The notes beneath the pieces are model-generated. The model ran no database searches. It saw nothing but the letters and a program-made list of their open reading frames with translations, and was not told the origin of the DNA. Shown piece after piece: positions 48,801-62,632 of a stretch of DNA of 64,000 nucleotides. Location: positions 46,130,191-46,194,190 of the forward strand of contig NC_134278.1 of NCBI RefSeq assembly GCF_949628215.1, read 5' to 3'. Positions within the stretch are counted from its first letter, which is position 1. Each line of letters opens with the position of its first letter. This stretch comes from Phalacrocorax aristotelis. Lineage: Eukaryota > Chordata > Aves > Suliformes > Phalacrocoracidae. The position numbers and the translations under genes are program-made.

Positions 48801-51800
48801 CCAAGCACTTTTTATCTGAAAAATATCTAATTGGAGGGAGCTATTATTAATTCTGAAGTGTGCACTAGTATCATGAGATGAGAAATATTTATTGAAAATA
48901 CAGTACCAAAAGTTAATTAATTCCTCTGTGCTCTTACCTTTTTTTTTTATTTAATGAATTGGTACTTCAAAATGTCTCATTTGTACATTTCTTGAGTTAA
49001 TGTTTTCACAGCAAACAATTGTTTATTGCTTGAATCTGTATTTTCTATATTACCATTAGCCAGAAGCAAGGGCACATTATGTAAAAAAATAAATCTGTTT
49101 CTAGTGATCTTTTCTGAGAGCAAAGGTTTCAGAGACATTAAGAGAGATATGTTAATACCATCCTTAATATTTTGAGAGAAATATGAAAGGTCATTCAGGT
49201 ATTCATTACCCTGTTTGGTTTTTTTTTCTCCTTCAGGATGACTTTTATTATTTATGCCTCAGATCATTTATGATTTTATAGTCAAAGAACCTGAAAGAAT
49301 GTGCATGAAAAGTCATGATTTGAGACTTGATGAGGCTACTTTCTTTGCTGACGTGGAGTCAAAGATATACCCTCAGCATTTATTTACATACTTTCCTGCA
49401 CAGCAGCAGTCATATATAACATAACTTCAGAGCCAAGCCCTCTGGTGCTGTGCCTAAGAAACACCTCCTCCCCTTTACCACTTGTCTTTTTGGAGTCATA
49501 AGTTTTTTTCATTATGTCTCTATCTGGCAGTTTCACAGAAATTCCTTCCCAGAAGTTCTTTATTGATTTATATTTTTTCTTTTTAATGTTGATTTTTATT
49601 TAAATTGGCAGCATGCTACTACTTCATGTTAGGCAAATCAGAGCATACCTGGAAAATAAACAAGGCTTATGGAGAACAAGTCTGCAGCCTCTAAGAGAAC
49701 CCCGTAGAGTCAGAACCCACTTTATTTAACCATCTGTTCACCTGCTCACACAGTTTATGATCTTGGCTTTGGGGTATAACCTCTGGCCAGCTGGGATAAG
49801 CTGTGTCAGCAAGCTACCACCTTCAGGTCAGCACACCCAAAATAACGCTCAAGCATATTCTACCTGCTCACAAGCTTAATGAGACCCCACCTGCAGTCAT
49901 GACAATATTGTCCTGGTGGTGAGAAGGTCCAATGAACAGTGCCAGTGTCAGTACCAATGAGCAAATTCTTTATGACCAAATTTATGATCTGCCCTCTTAA
50001 TTTTAACCTTTTGCAACATCAGGACATCTGTGGAACAGGTTTCAGATGCTCTCTTCTGTCAGCCCTTGCCAATGGAAACCAGCGTGACAACTGTTCTGTG
50101 CACGTGAACGAGGTCAAATATGTATTTTTATGGGGGCTGTTACTTGGCTAGGCAAAATACACACATAGTTAGGTGTTTTTAGTAAAAATAAAATAAAGTA
50201 TTTCCCTTCAAAACCCTTAGATGTGTCCCTGGCAACATTATAAAGGAACTATGTTTTCAGTCACACCAAGGTCTTGACTATGCTGCAGGTAAGTTCTTGT
50301 CAGTTCCCGTGACTGATATAACAATCACCGGCACAGCAGAACTAGTACAGGCTATAAATTGGAAATGGGAAAGCTTTCACTTTGAACCAGTAAAGAGGCT
50401 AGAAATCTATGTCAATTCAATCTTTCTTCAGCTGCATTTGTCTGGCTTAAACAGTAAATTCCAGTTACACATAGGTCCTCCTTCTGGTGTGTGCACCTGA
50501 TGTCTTTAGATGTGTGTTACTAAACACTAGTTCCTGTATACAAATGTATCCTTCTAACCGTGCTGCACTTAGTTTTATGAATCTTTCTCCTTCTCCACAT
50601 TTATCTGTCTTAATTATTTTCTTGATGTTGAGAGATCTGAGGGATGTCAATTTTCTGCCTTGATAAGAGGTCTACACATTTCCACTTCTGCCAGCAGCGG
50701 TGCCTGTGTGGCTGAGACCTAATAACTCTCTGCAGCTCTGGTTTGTGACAGCCAACTCGTCTTAAGCAAAGGAATAAAATAAGAATCAGAGTTCCTCAGG
50801 AAGGCCAGTAGGACAAGGATAAAAGGCTAACTCAAAATGAGGTGAAAATGTGTCACTCAGAAGGCAAGAGTCCACAACAAAGTGGACTGCTTTATACTGC
50901 AGTAGGAAAAGCAGTTGTATACATAGAATGATGTATATACAAATATGTATAGAGTTTGAATTAGCTAGGCACTTTGTGATATACTTTTTTCTGCACTGAA
51001 AATGTAGGGAGATTGTTTCTCTTAATAGTTTTTTATTTCTAGACCATTGCTGTTCTTCAAAATACCAAGCTACCACTCCTACTTTAATCAAGCTACCACT
51101 CCTTACCCTGTTCTAATGAAAGAGAATTGTGTTTGCCTATAATGAATGATAATATGAAACACTCATACGACCTTATTAGTTAGAAGAGATGATCAAAAAC
51201 TTTAGGCACCAGTAGTTATTTTTAAGCACCTAACAATGGGATCTTCAATCCTAAGGAAAAATTTTGAAAGCATCTCCTGAATAATGAGAACAGGAAAAGT
51301 ACTTCTTAATTAGAAAAGTTCAGTACTTGTAGCTGCTGGCAACTACCATCGAAGAGAAAATGCAATCATAATCATAATTGTATTTCAAACTTCATCTTGA
51401 TGTGAGATCTGTAAGTCTTAGCAGTTAATAAGTTTTTAGATTTTTGTCTGCAGGAAACTGGAAGGTATTTCGAGTTCAGTGGATTTCTACAAGCCCATGG
51501 TGAAAATTTATTTTAAGAACAGTGAAACAATTTCTAACAGGTAGCACATGCTTGGATAGCTCTGCAGTCATTTAACTTTGCTGATGGATATTAACTTCCT
51601 TGATAAGAAATTCAGATTATATATAAATCTGGTAATGGTAATTCATATCGCTTCTAGGAGAAGGCAATTTATTTCAGTTCAGGAAAAAAAATTTTCTTTA
51701 GACTACTTAAAATAAAAATCTTTAGAAATCAGAACTATTTTGAAGAAATTACATTGTAACTAAATATTCAGAATAAATAGCTCTCACAGCTTTTCAGACT

Positions 51801-54800
51801 CTTCCTAGAAGGTTTAAAGTTTAAAGAAACATCCCCATTTCTTTATAGCACCTCAAATAAAATCTAACATGTTTTTAATACTCTAATGTTAAAATATAAA
51901 GTCATAATTAAAATATCTCAAGTTATTTTCAATTATATTGGTAGCTTAGATTGTAATGTTTACTTAGGTGAAACATTGCAATTACTAATGAGTAGTTTTA
52001 GTTCTTCAGCACAACCAAATATATTCCTATAACTATCACTGTATTAAAATGGAACAGAATAAAACAGAAGAATCAAATATAGAGAACAAATATGGTCATA
52101 CAATTATGCAGCTATTTTAGAACATGACAAATGTGCCTTTTCAGGCTTAAAGGTACAGAGAACATTTGTACATATATTTAAAAACTTACTGAAAAGCAAA
52201 CAAATTACTTCAGTAGCTTCCTCTGTCTTCTGCAGCTGCGTGTTTTCCTTGTACACCATAATACGTGCCTCTTGGAGGAAACAAATCTACTGAGAAACCT
52301 TTCACATAACTGAAGATCTGTGTCAAGAATACTCTCTTTCATTGGCTGAGAAAATCTAATTCTTTCACTGAACCTTGTTGGCCATGTTTTCCAAACTTCT
52401 GTCACTCTTGCTGTTCAATGAATTGCCCCCAGTGTGTGCTATCCCCTTACTGGCATAGAAAATGGAAGAGAAGGGGCTACTACTGAGAACAGGAAAAAAA
52501 TACACTGTGCAAAACACACTATTTGCAACAATTCTAGAGAGGATGCATTTCACCTCTAAAACAATTCATGGTGTTACCAGTTCAACACATTTTACTTGCA
52601 AAATAATTAAAAATAAACCAAGTGCTTTATTCTAAAATTTAATGCTCCTGTGCTGGCAAACGAGGTGTAACTGTTCTGCTCTAATACAAAGGAATTTTTT
52701 ATTTCCAAAGTGAATTATACTAAACTGAAGGTCCACTTACACCACAATAAAGACAGTCTATACACAATTATTAGAAACAATCAATTACAGTTTCTTATTT
52801 GGGCAAACCAAAGTCTTTTTTTTTTATTGTGATGCATGATGCCAAATAATTGAGTGGCCTCTGATTGTCAGGAAAGAATGTAAGAAACCAAGGACTGCTA
52901 GCTTACAGACAATCCCTGGACATTTCCCTTTGGACTTTCACACAAGTTCCTTTGGTAACTGGTGTGACTGGGTAGGACACCAGCATTAGAGTGAGGGTTG
53001 CTTCATACTGGAGGGGTTGTCCTCTGACCAGTGTATTTTCATCTGGTGGAAATGTAGCGATAATAACCTAATTATTCCACCAGCCCAAAGACATCCTGCC
53101 CTCAGGGGGATCTAGTATGTGTTCCAGAAATTTGTTTGCTTGTTTACAGTTGAAAAGGACAGTCTGTAATACCAGTATCCCTGCAAACATAAGCAATTTA
53201 CAGTTAAGCTTGCACTTGTGCTCTCCTTCAAGTCCAAGGGAAGTTTCAGTTCTCACCCACAATACAGTTAATGGTGAAACTTTCCCCCTTTCTTCCTCTC
53301 CTGTCCCTCACATGACAAAGCAGTCACCAGCAAAGGGTTTAAATGCTGTCATAGATACACCAGCAATGCACCCTTGTCCCCACAGAGATGTCTTCTGCAT
53401 TGTGTGTCTGACTTCCACAGCCTGTGGTTTCATTTCTGGTTCTGATTTAAAAGAAACAAAAGATTATTGGCATATTTTGTGGGGGTTTTGAGCCTGTCAG
53501 TGTATTAAACATCCATCCTCAGTGAATAATTACAAAAGGAGGCGTACCCAGAAACTTAGTCAGAGGATTAGCTAGCTTTTTGGAGCCTGAGCCATGGTTG
53601 AGCTTTGCCATGAGTTCTTAGACATGTCTAAACTGCGTATCTTTTGAGTATATTCAGAGTCACAAAGCAAAAGCTTTCAGAAGTTCAGGTGTCACCAAAT
53701 TTCAAAAACATTGATGAGGGAGGTTTTTCAGGACTCTGGTATTAGCTTCAGTAGTCTGCATTCTAGCAGTACTCTGAATTTAATTCACTGGACCTGACCC
53801 TTACATGTATGTTTCAGAAACGTAAAAAGAACCATAAGAATAAAAGAGTATTAAGAGTATCAGTATTTGCTAATTTAATCTAGTGTCCTGACTTCAGCAA
53901 TGGCTTAGAACAAAATGACATTTTGAAAGCTCTAGAACACATCCTCTGTAAAGATGTAATAATTTGTTTGGTGCTGTGAAGAAACAAGGCAATCTCCCTA
54001 GTGGTCACTGAATGAGCTGAAGTATGGGCCTGATGCCTTTTATTATCTAGAGATAACAGAGCACACCTTGTGTTCTCCCTTAATTTTAGATCATCAAAGC
54101 TCCATCTTTTTACTACCTTGCTTAGTTCAAACTGTATGTAGTGGTCACTGATGTGTTTTGCTTGAATAAAATATCATAGCCAAGTTTTGTGTAATACAGT
54201 ATATTCTCTGGCAGGGAAGGCCAGAGGGCTTAAGAGAAATGGCGACATGAATTGTTACACAACAGGCATCAGCCCTAGAAAGCATTTTCGAGACCAACCA
54301 AGTCTTCTTATTGAATACTGAAATGTGTTTATATGCAGACTAGTGCAGCCTGCCTATAACTTACTGCAGTAAATTAATATATTCTGTGACACCAGCTAAT
54401 TAAACCAAACTTGTGACCTTCTCATAATTAGGAATTGCAATAATTTCAGTGGTTTATGAACCACTAAACAGTTACAAAAAGCAGGAAAGAGAATCTGTTA
54501 TAGACCTACCATTTGATACATTACAACTTGATGAAGCTTTTAATTGGTGCATTCTAATTTTGGTTGCAAAGCTTAGCATAATTGTGGTAGCAGAAAGTAC
54601 GATCAATTAATTGCAGCCAGCGCATTGAACATGCCTCAGAAGATACACTTACCATTTTAGGGCAAATAAAGCTAGACAGGCAAAATAACAAGATAATTAC
54701 CGAGGACAGGGTGAAGTTTTTTTAATTATCTTTAAAAAATCACAAATAAAAAGACCTGATTTTTGAACAACACCACATGTACTATACTATTAATTTAGAA

Positions 54801-57681
54801 AATGTGTGACAATGTGATGTTTTACCCCACGTTAATGTGATTTATAGTGTAACTTAAAGTATTGTGGCTTTACACAGTCCAAGAAAAATCTGAATATAAG
54901 AACAGATGTCATTGACAGAAATGACAAGAGTACAGCATACTCACATAAGAACTTCTTATGTATATGATGCAAAGGGACATTGTAATCCTTTTGCTTAGAC
55001 TTCTGCAAAACAGAGGAGGAGAGGACCATGTTTAGGGGGATAGTTTCTCTGCCATGACTGTGCAGAATCCTTTAAAGATGTGCAGCCTCCGCAGTCAGCA
55101 CAGAGCCAAATCTCCCTTTAACAGGCTAGATGTAGACATGGGATACTTTTCACATATTTTCCAGTGATGCTGTACTGCATAAGCATCTCAGTTCATAGTG
55201 ATGGGACATTTCACCTTTTGTACAATGGCATTAACTAAAACACTTGCCCAGGAATGGGAAACCTGGGTTCTGAGCATATCTCAAGCTTAGCAGGTATATG
55301 CCCCCATTGCCAGGAGATTGTGCTATTCATCAATGTGTAGATATGTGGAGTGCCCAGTGGGCCAGTGCTGCTGTTCAGGCTGAGTCACTGTGTCACCAAG
55401 AATACAAGATCATGGAACAGAAATGTGGGAAAGAGGACACCTGATTCTTACTTTTTCTTTAGGATTCTTAGATGAGGTAGGAGATGTCTACAGTGTTGCC
55501 CTACTCCTAGTATGTTTTTCAGATTTTATCTTATCATCTTTTAGATGAATGGACTTTCCAATAAAGGCTATGAAAGTCAAGTGAAAATTAGGCTCTATAA
55601 CTTTTTTATACCAAATACAGTGGCCAGCTTCAAGAGTTAGTGATCAAAAGAGTTAAGGGGCCAAACCAGAACAGTCTGGAGCACAGGGGTTGCTCCTAGC
55701 AGAATGCCATGGATACTAGGATGTAGGAGACTTTGGTTTTACCTCACTACCCATGGGTGGAGATCCTGCAACTGAGATCTACACTTCTGAAATAAATGTG
55801 AAGTTATTATGACCTAAGTCATAAGATAGATGACCATCTTCTGTTACTTAAGAGCTAACCATGCTATGAGTTAACCATTAGATATTATTTTAGAATGGGT
55901 TAGTACAACTAGATCGCCTGAATCTCATGTAGCTACAGTCACTATAGACTTCCCTGTAGAATTCATGTATGAGGTGGATACCTACATTAAGTGGACTGGA
56001 TCATCTTCCACAGGTTCTTGACTTTCCTAAATGCATTGGCTGAGGGAGTCCACCTTATATTGCATCTTCTTTGATGGATGGAAGGTATAATCAAAACCTC
56101 CTTCATCCCTCCAATGAATATATAAACACAAATGAATTCTATCCCTTCCTTTTACCCCTGGATTATGTATGTGAAATGTAGATTCATTCCCATCGCAGAA
56201 TATATGCTGTGTGTGGTAAGCATTTTGAATAGCCTGAGTTTCTACTGCAGAGTCAAAAGGAAAGAGACTGTAAAAAAGAATACAATTTATAATGTGGTTA
56301 TTTGACAGCTCAGTCCAAAGATTACTAAAGCTCTTGAGGGTTTTTCCATCAACATATTTGGAATTAGGCCACTAATGACTAGGAGGAAGGGAATTTGGAA
56401 CCTAAGCTTGTTTAGTTGAATTTTATTTGAATCTAAGTAATGTTAGCTGTGGATTAGTACTCACTAGTATGTGTGGCCACTGCAATAAGACTTCGTGCAA
56501 GGGGAATTTTTTCTATTAAGTGGCCAGTGTACTAAAAGGGTGGAGTGCACAGAATATAGCTACAAGTACCTAGTGGGTTAAAGACAAAGAAATGTGATAG
56601 ATGTGTTTGGGGAGAATATACATGCAGTGAACAGCATGGAATGACTTTTTATCTCTTCCATGTATTTGACCAAATTAAAACAAAATAAGAAACCCAATCT
56701 CTGTATCTCATCTTCACTGAGAAAGTGCTCTATGCTTTTTAAAAGAAGATAAACAAAGACCTCCTGTTTGGACAGGGGAGTGTATGTGAAGGGATTTTCT
56801 TTATGCATTCCCATTTTACTAACCATGTAGGGGTCTTTTTTTTTACCTGCTGGCTATGTTTAAGAAATTAATTTTGATTGATCATTTGTTTATTTTCTTT
56901 CTAATTAACACCATTAAATCTTTGTTGTTCTCTATCAGTAAAAAGGATAAAACCAGAAGGGTGACAATTTTTAACTGTGACTTAGAACCTATCACATCCC
57001 ACGTGCGATTATTATGAAAGCATAAGATGGTATCTGAATGCTTTTTAGGGCTTGAATTTTGTACCCAACCAACGGAATCTGTACACCAAGTATTCCAATG
57101 GCATAAGGAAAGGAATTCTGAAAGACCGTATTAAATCACAGTGCTGTGATTCTCTTACTTCTTTTTTTTTTTTCAATGCTTACTTTTTTCTTATCAAATT
57201 TATGTTGTTTTGTTTCATTGGTTGTTTGCTTGCTTTTCTGGTAGGCAAGTTTTCAGGGCTTTGACTTCTTTAATAAGAAAATACTCTCAATCCTACTAGT
57301 AAATTTAAGGCCAATACTCATCCTAACACAGATCCCAGAGTTCCAGTCCAGAGATTAATGAACAGTTCACTATTTTATATCAGATTTTAGCAGTATGGGG
57401 GTTAGCATGTTGATAGAATCTGGACTAAATTAATTCTGTTCAGAAGTAATGAAAAGCAAAGAACAAAACGAAGGAAAGTTATTCTGTGGCAGAAACATTA
57501 AATTATTCAGAGAAAAGTTACAGACAGTACAAGGTAGAAAAAAAAACCACATTAGAAGTGTGTTCTAAGGCATATGGAAATCTCTTTATCTTCACTGGGT
57601 TTTCGATTATCCTCTGCAGAGAAAGAAAGAAGCAGCCTAGCTCAGGGACAAGCACATACTGTTGCTGCATCAGCTATATGC
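48801..57681. other. Intergenic, no recognised gene
   Basis: This is long AT-rich sequence without a convincing coding frame (the longest is 124 codons, at 53117-53491, without motifs). The stretch at 49.6-50.15 kb is less AT-rich than its surroundings and could be an old LTR, but I could not support that. Stretches such as 54.52-54.64 kb have several ATTA/TAAT homeodomain-type cores. Conservation cannot be judged from a single sequence. Confidence 0.6.
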
Positions 57682-60600
57682 TCAAGATAAAGCATGCCTG
57701 GGCCTGAGGAAGAGGAAAGGTATGCAAACGGTCTGTGACAATCTGGTCACTGGAGTGCAGAGTATGGCAACACACCCAGATCTACTACAACTAGCACATA
57801 ATTCATCCATTATACCCACCAGCTGATGAGCCTCCCGCCCACTTTGCTGTAAATTTGGATTACTTATGGGGAACTCCAGATGATTATAAAAGGTAATGTT
57901 CTCTCTAGTCACCTGAAAAAAATAGATTCCAGATTTTCTACTTAATCATTTTACTACTTGGCAGTAAATGCTATTTTTGCTGTGCAGGCTATTGCAGAAA
58001 CACCTAATTGATTCACCACCATCAGTGTGTTACATCATACTCAGCAATAAACAGCTTGATTCCAACCCAAACCAGCTTTTGTAGCCAGTATACCAGAAAA
58101 ACTTCTGTGAAACCATCTGTGACTGTCAGATCTAATGGGTTTGAGGCATGCACTGCTAAAGTGAGCAAGAGTCATCATAAACAAAGGCTGGGAAACTGCA
58201 TAGTTAAAAGTCAGAGTGGATAAATTCTTTCAGTTCTGTTAGCCCAGCAGGTGACTTTATTCAACTGGTTGCTCATCCTCTGCATCTTTGCAGTGAACTT
58301 TGCCCACAGGGACCACTATTAATGTAAGGTAATATTGATTTGTTAATATTAAATGAAAATGATACTTGAATGTCTCCTTTGCATCCATTATTTATCTTTG
58401 TGATTAAGTTAAAAAAATGCATAACTAGATCAGAACTCATGGTTCTGAAATTTGGGAATCCTTTCTGATGTCCTCTGTGATACACACAGTCAAATTTCAT
58501 GACATCCTTCTGGCCACACCAATATGGCTCCAGTTCACAATAAGGATACTCCAATATAAAGAAGTTGCTTGACCAAGTCAGCTAATATTATACATTTATT
58601 TTGGTTTTATGTGGCCAGATCTCCAATTGCCTTTGAAAATATTCCTTTAACAGGATGTGTATTATTGCACAGCACCATATTAAACAATCTCATTACTTTT
58701 GCATAGTCACATTTTCAAAGGTAGGAAATGCCAGAACAAATTGTGCATATATACCATAATGAAGGCTACAGATGTTATGAATAGTCATATTATTTAATAA
58801 ACATTATGAGCAAGTATTAAATGAATTATGGCATTATGAATATACATGTTGTATTTTTTCAGATATATATGGTCAATAATATTTTCAGGAGTCACTGATT
58901 TTTGCTACCAGACTCCAGGAACAGAGGTGAGAACAGAGAGCTCGGTAGATGTTCTCTTCAGTTCTCACAGGTGAGATTCAGGGAAAACGAATGCTGTGAA
59001 ATGGTGTCACCAATAAGCTTCTGGCTTTCTCGAACATGTAGTAATATTGTCTTGGCCAAAGATACATTCTGCCTCATAAGAAAGGGGAAAAGCAACTTTG
59101 TCTGCCTGTCTGCTAATCTAGTGACTAATGCTTTAAACCAGGGACAGAAAGCAGCATATGAAAGTCCACACAACAGTCTGAAGGTCTAAAACTAGGGGAG
59201 ATTGATTCACTGTCCTGCTTTTTGTGTTTTCTCCCATTTCTCTATCATGATTAAATTTATCTATCAAACTTAAATGCCTGGATAGTAATGCAAGTGTGAA
59301 AAAAAAGCAAGAGGCACTGGGATGTTTAATGTATGACCAAAACTATAACCGAACCAGCAGTGCAAAAAGGTGAGTGGTGAGGTAACTCTGATGACTGGCT
59401 GTTTCATAGAAAATGTATAGCTTGTTCAGAATGACAGGTGAGAGAGAAGGAAATATTAGGCACTCAAACACTTTATCACTCATACTTCAGGTACACCATA
59501 TTGACACATCTACAGCTGCTGAAGATCTGAGTTAGAAAGAAGTGATTGAGAATCAAAAGGTTGAAGTGGTTGAGAAGCAGTCTGGGCAACAGTGGTGATG
59601 ATGAATACAGTAAGAACTTGTGGTTCACAGAAACCAGCAAAAGAAAGAACTGCATTTCAAGAATAAACAATTAAGTAAATTCAGAGAATGAGTAACAAGA
59701 TCTGCTGAAATTACTGTCACTCTTAGCTTGATATCTCCCAAGACTATTCCCAGAAAAAGCAGCAGTGCACCAATTGGAGCTTCTGTTCTGAGAGCAGGCA
59801 TATCGACTATCACTATTCCTTGAGGTTGCTCCTCAATGAATAAAGTCCTTTGGAGGTACATTGTCTTTATGGACCTTACTACTAACGTATTTTGCAAGAT
59901 ACTCTCCTCTTTATACATCCCAGTGTGATCTTTGGATTTCGTTTCTCTTTTTGCAGCATCAGCAGCATAATATTGCAAACATATGTCAGCTTGTGAACCA
60001 CTATAATCTGCATATTGTTTCCTAAGTAATGTCCTGGCAGCTTCCCACCCTCCTCCGTATATATTTAGATTATTATTATTGTCCATATGCGACACTTGAT
60101 GGAGCACAGGGCAAAAAATATATGTTGAAAAGGGAGAAAAATAAACTTTCTTAGGAGAAAGTCCATCTAAAGACAGAACTCTTCTTCAAGCCTTGCTTCA
60201 TCCTGTTACTGCAAAATGGAGGTAGGCTCATCCATGAACACATACTGCTAGGCTGAGACACAGGTTAGTCAGCAAGGATGGCAACCATCTTCTTGTGTCT
60301 GTGAATGTACAAGCAGCCATACACAGAATGGAGAAGCAGCTTCTGAATTTCTGAGTGAAAAATCTAGCCATACTTGAGTGAGAAGGGGATATTCTCTAAT
60401 AAGATACATGGCAACAGTTATATTGGCCGGAGCAGCATAAGCTCCAACCATAAGTGGAAAAATGCCTTGGGGGACTTGCTGTACTAATTCTCCAAGGCAA
60501 TGACCCATTGGGTCACCATGCAGCCACGCACCTACAAAACCTGCTTAGATGCAAGGTAATGTGCCAATCATTTTAAATTGACAATCAGGTAGAACATAAT

Positions 60601-61450
60601 TCAAGTGCATAACCTCTGACACTCCTTTTGGCTGTTTTCAGCCAACTGGTGACCCGAAGGTGTCCTCAGTTCTCTTTCCTACCTTAGGGAACCCATTTTA
60701 ATGAACTAAGATGGAGGTAATTAGATGTAGTAGAACAGATGGATTGAGAAAGAATGTTGACAAGCTGAACTGGACTGAGAAAATATAGGTGCATGGCTTC
60801 AAAAATGTTTGCTGGCCAGCCTTCAGCTGAATGATCTTCTGAAGATCCCCTGTGATCCCCTGTGATTCTTCACTATCTGAAGAATCTAATTATAAATGGC
60901 TGCAATGGTTGTAGGTGCATTGAGGCATTCATTTGAGATGAATGGTCCTTTGACGCAATGTGCTCTTTTATACCAGATTTTGTCTCCTTTGTGCAAAACC
61001 CATGAGGCTATGGCCATTGAGAACTAAGGTCTGTCGGCACTAAGGTAGTACCTACTTTCTTCCTACATGATTTTGCCCCAAAGAAATGATAATGTCATAG
61101 GGGGACAAATTTCACCATATGATTTACACTGTTCTTTCTTAGGCGTTCTACCAGTAAAGGAACATTGATCATGAATCCTTCCATATTTTAAGTGGAATTA
61201 GTTTTCATTAGCAATTCAGCAGAGTGGTTGACAGAAAAGATTTCTGTTTGCAATGTGTCTTTTTTTTTTGGCTAAAAGAGAAGTTTCAGCTGGGGTCACT
61301 GGACAGTCCCCAAATAATAAATCATGATCCTGGACTAATGGAGAATAAGTCTTCAGTTTATGGGAGAACATACCTGGAAATGATTTCCAAGACAGTCAGC
61401 AAGATGGGAAAATTATCTTTGTTGTAAGGAGAATTGCCCATATTCTAATT
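57682..61450 (-). other. Unassigned zone of interrupted coding-like sequence
   Basis: Several minus-strand stretches read more like old protein than random translation: 57912-57682, 58554-58273, 59173-58958, 60107-59625 (160 codons, with a hydrophobic segment GALLLFLGIVLG) and 60508-60269. Further short readable runs between 60.6 and 61.4 kb are separated by stops and frame changes. Sequons and cysteines are frequent, and at least one segment could span a membrane. I do not recognise the family. A decayed envelope-like glycoprotein of an old endogenous virus, an unrelated pseudogene, or chance are all possible. No LTR, RT or integrase motif was seen beside it. Confidence 0.2.
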
Positions 61451-61940
61451 GAATAACATAATGGTTTTTTTATGTAGTGTCTATTTTACATAAGATACAC
61501 AATAATTTATTTACTAGAGAAGGGACGGACACTCAAATCTTCCTTCTTTCCAGGGAAATATGCTCACCAGTCATCTGTGAAACTAATTTTTCTCCTATGA
61601 CAGCATCTCCAAGTGACTACTAATTGCATGACTGGCAAAGACAACTGCAGTTTCAACCTCTGAAGCCACTTCCTTCAGTTAGCACCCCACAGGCTCACCA
61701 CCAGGCAGACTGCTGTAATATGTGGGTACTCTTAGATTAGACTTTTCACTCTCCTCATGCCTCTTTTAAGTCTCCCTGTTGCTGTATAAGCTTACAACTT
61801 ATTCCCAGGAAACAGAGAGCATGGGAACATACACCCCAGGCATTAGCTCTGCTCCATTAGAAGGGTTTAAAGAACATATACTGGCAGAATAGCCAGAAGT
61901 TTTTGGATGGTGTTGGAGCACATTTGTGTATGTGTTGTTC

Positions 61941-62632
61941 ATAGAATCACGGAATCATTAAGGTTGGAAAAGACTTTTAAGATCATCAAGTCCAATCATG
62001 AACCCAACACCACCATATCTCCTAAACCATGTCCTGGAGGGCCACATCTACATGTTTTTTGAACACCTTCAGGGACAGTGACTCCACCACCTCTCTGGGC
62101 AGCCTGTTCCAGTGCCTGACTGCTATTTCAGTAAAGAAATTTTTCCTAATACCCAATCTAAACCTCCCCTGATGCAATTTGAGGCCATTCCTTCTTGTCC
62201 TATCACTAGTGACTTGGGAGAAGAGACCAACACCCACCTCACTACTACCCCGTTTCACGTAGTTTTAGAAAGCTATAAGGTCCCCCCTCAGCCTTCTGTT
62301 GTGCAGACTAAACAACCCCAGTTCCCTCAGCTGCTCCTCATAAGACTTGTTCTTCAGACCCCTCACCAGCTTTGTTGCCCTTCTCTGGACATGCTCCAGC
62401 AACCTAATGTCCTTCTTGGACATTGGACTGAGGGGCCCAAAACTGCACACAGCACTCGAGGTGCAGCCTCACCAGTGCCAAGTACAGGGGCACGGTCACT
62501 TCCCTACTCCTGCTGGCCACACTATTGCTGATACAAGCCAGGATGCTGTTGGCCTTCTTGGCCACCTGGGCGCATGCTGGCTCATGTTCAGCCAGCTGTC
62601 AACCAACACCCCCAGGCCCTTTTCTGCCAGGA
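61941..62632 (-). mobile_element. CR1 LINE 3' fragment, frameshifted
   Basis: This minus-strand copy has its 3' tail at 61941 (ATAGAATCACGGAATCATTAAGG). Its coding remnants are in more than one frame. One block reads [33 protein letters not shown] up to [10 protein letters not shown]. The next block ([34 protein letters not shown]) is in a shifted frame. Further upstream is the CR1 stretch for the ACTNSILA-type region, ending near 62632. The open frame on the plus strand across this interval is only the antisense of CR1. Confidence 0.9.

Noticed and set aside
49640..50150. Less AT-rich stretch considered as an LTR
   Set aside because: I found no terminal inverted TG/CA pair, TATA box plus polyadenylation signal arrangement, or second copy to support it.
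60650..60670. TGGTGACCC motif considered as a retroviral primer-binding site
   Set aside because: No LTR end precedes it convincingly, no gag-like plus-strand frame follows, and the surrounding coding-like runs are on the opposite strand.
62112..62531. 139-codon plus-strand frame
   Set aside because: It is antisense to the CR1 copy at 61.9-62.6 kb and has no resemblance to a host protein.
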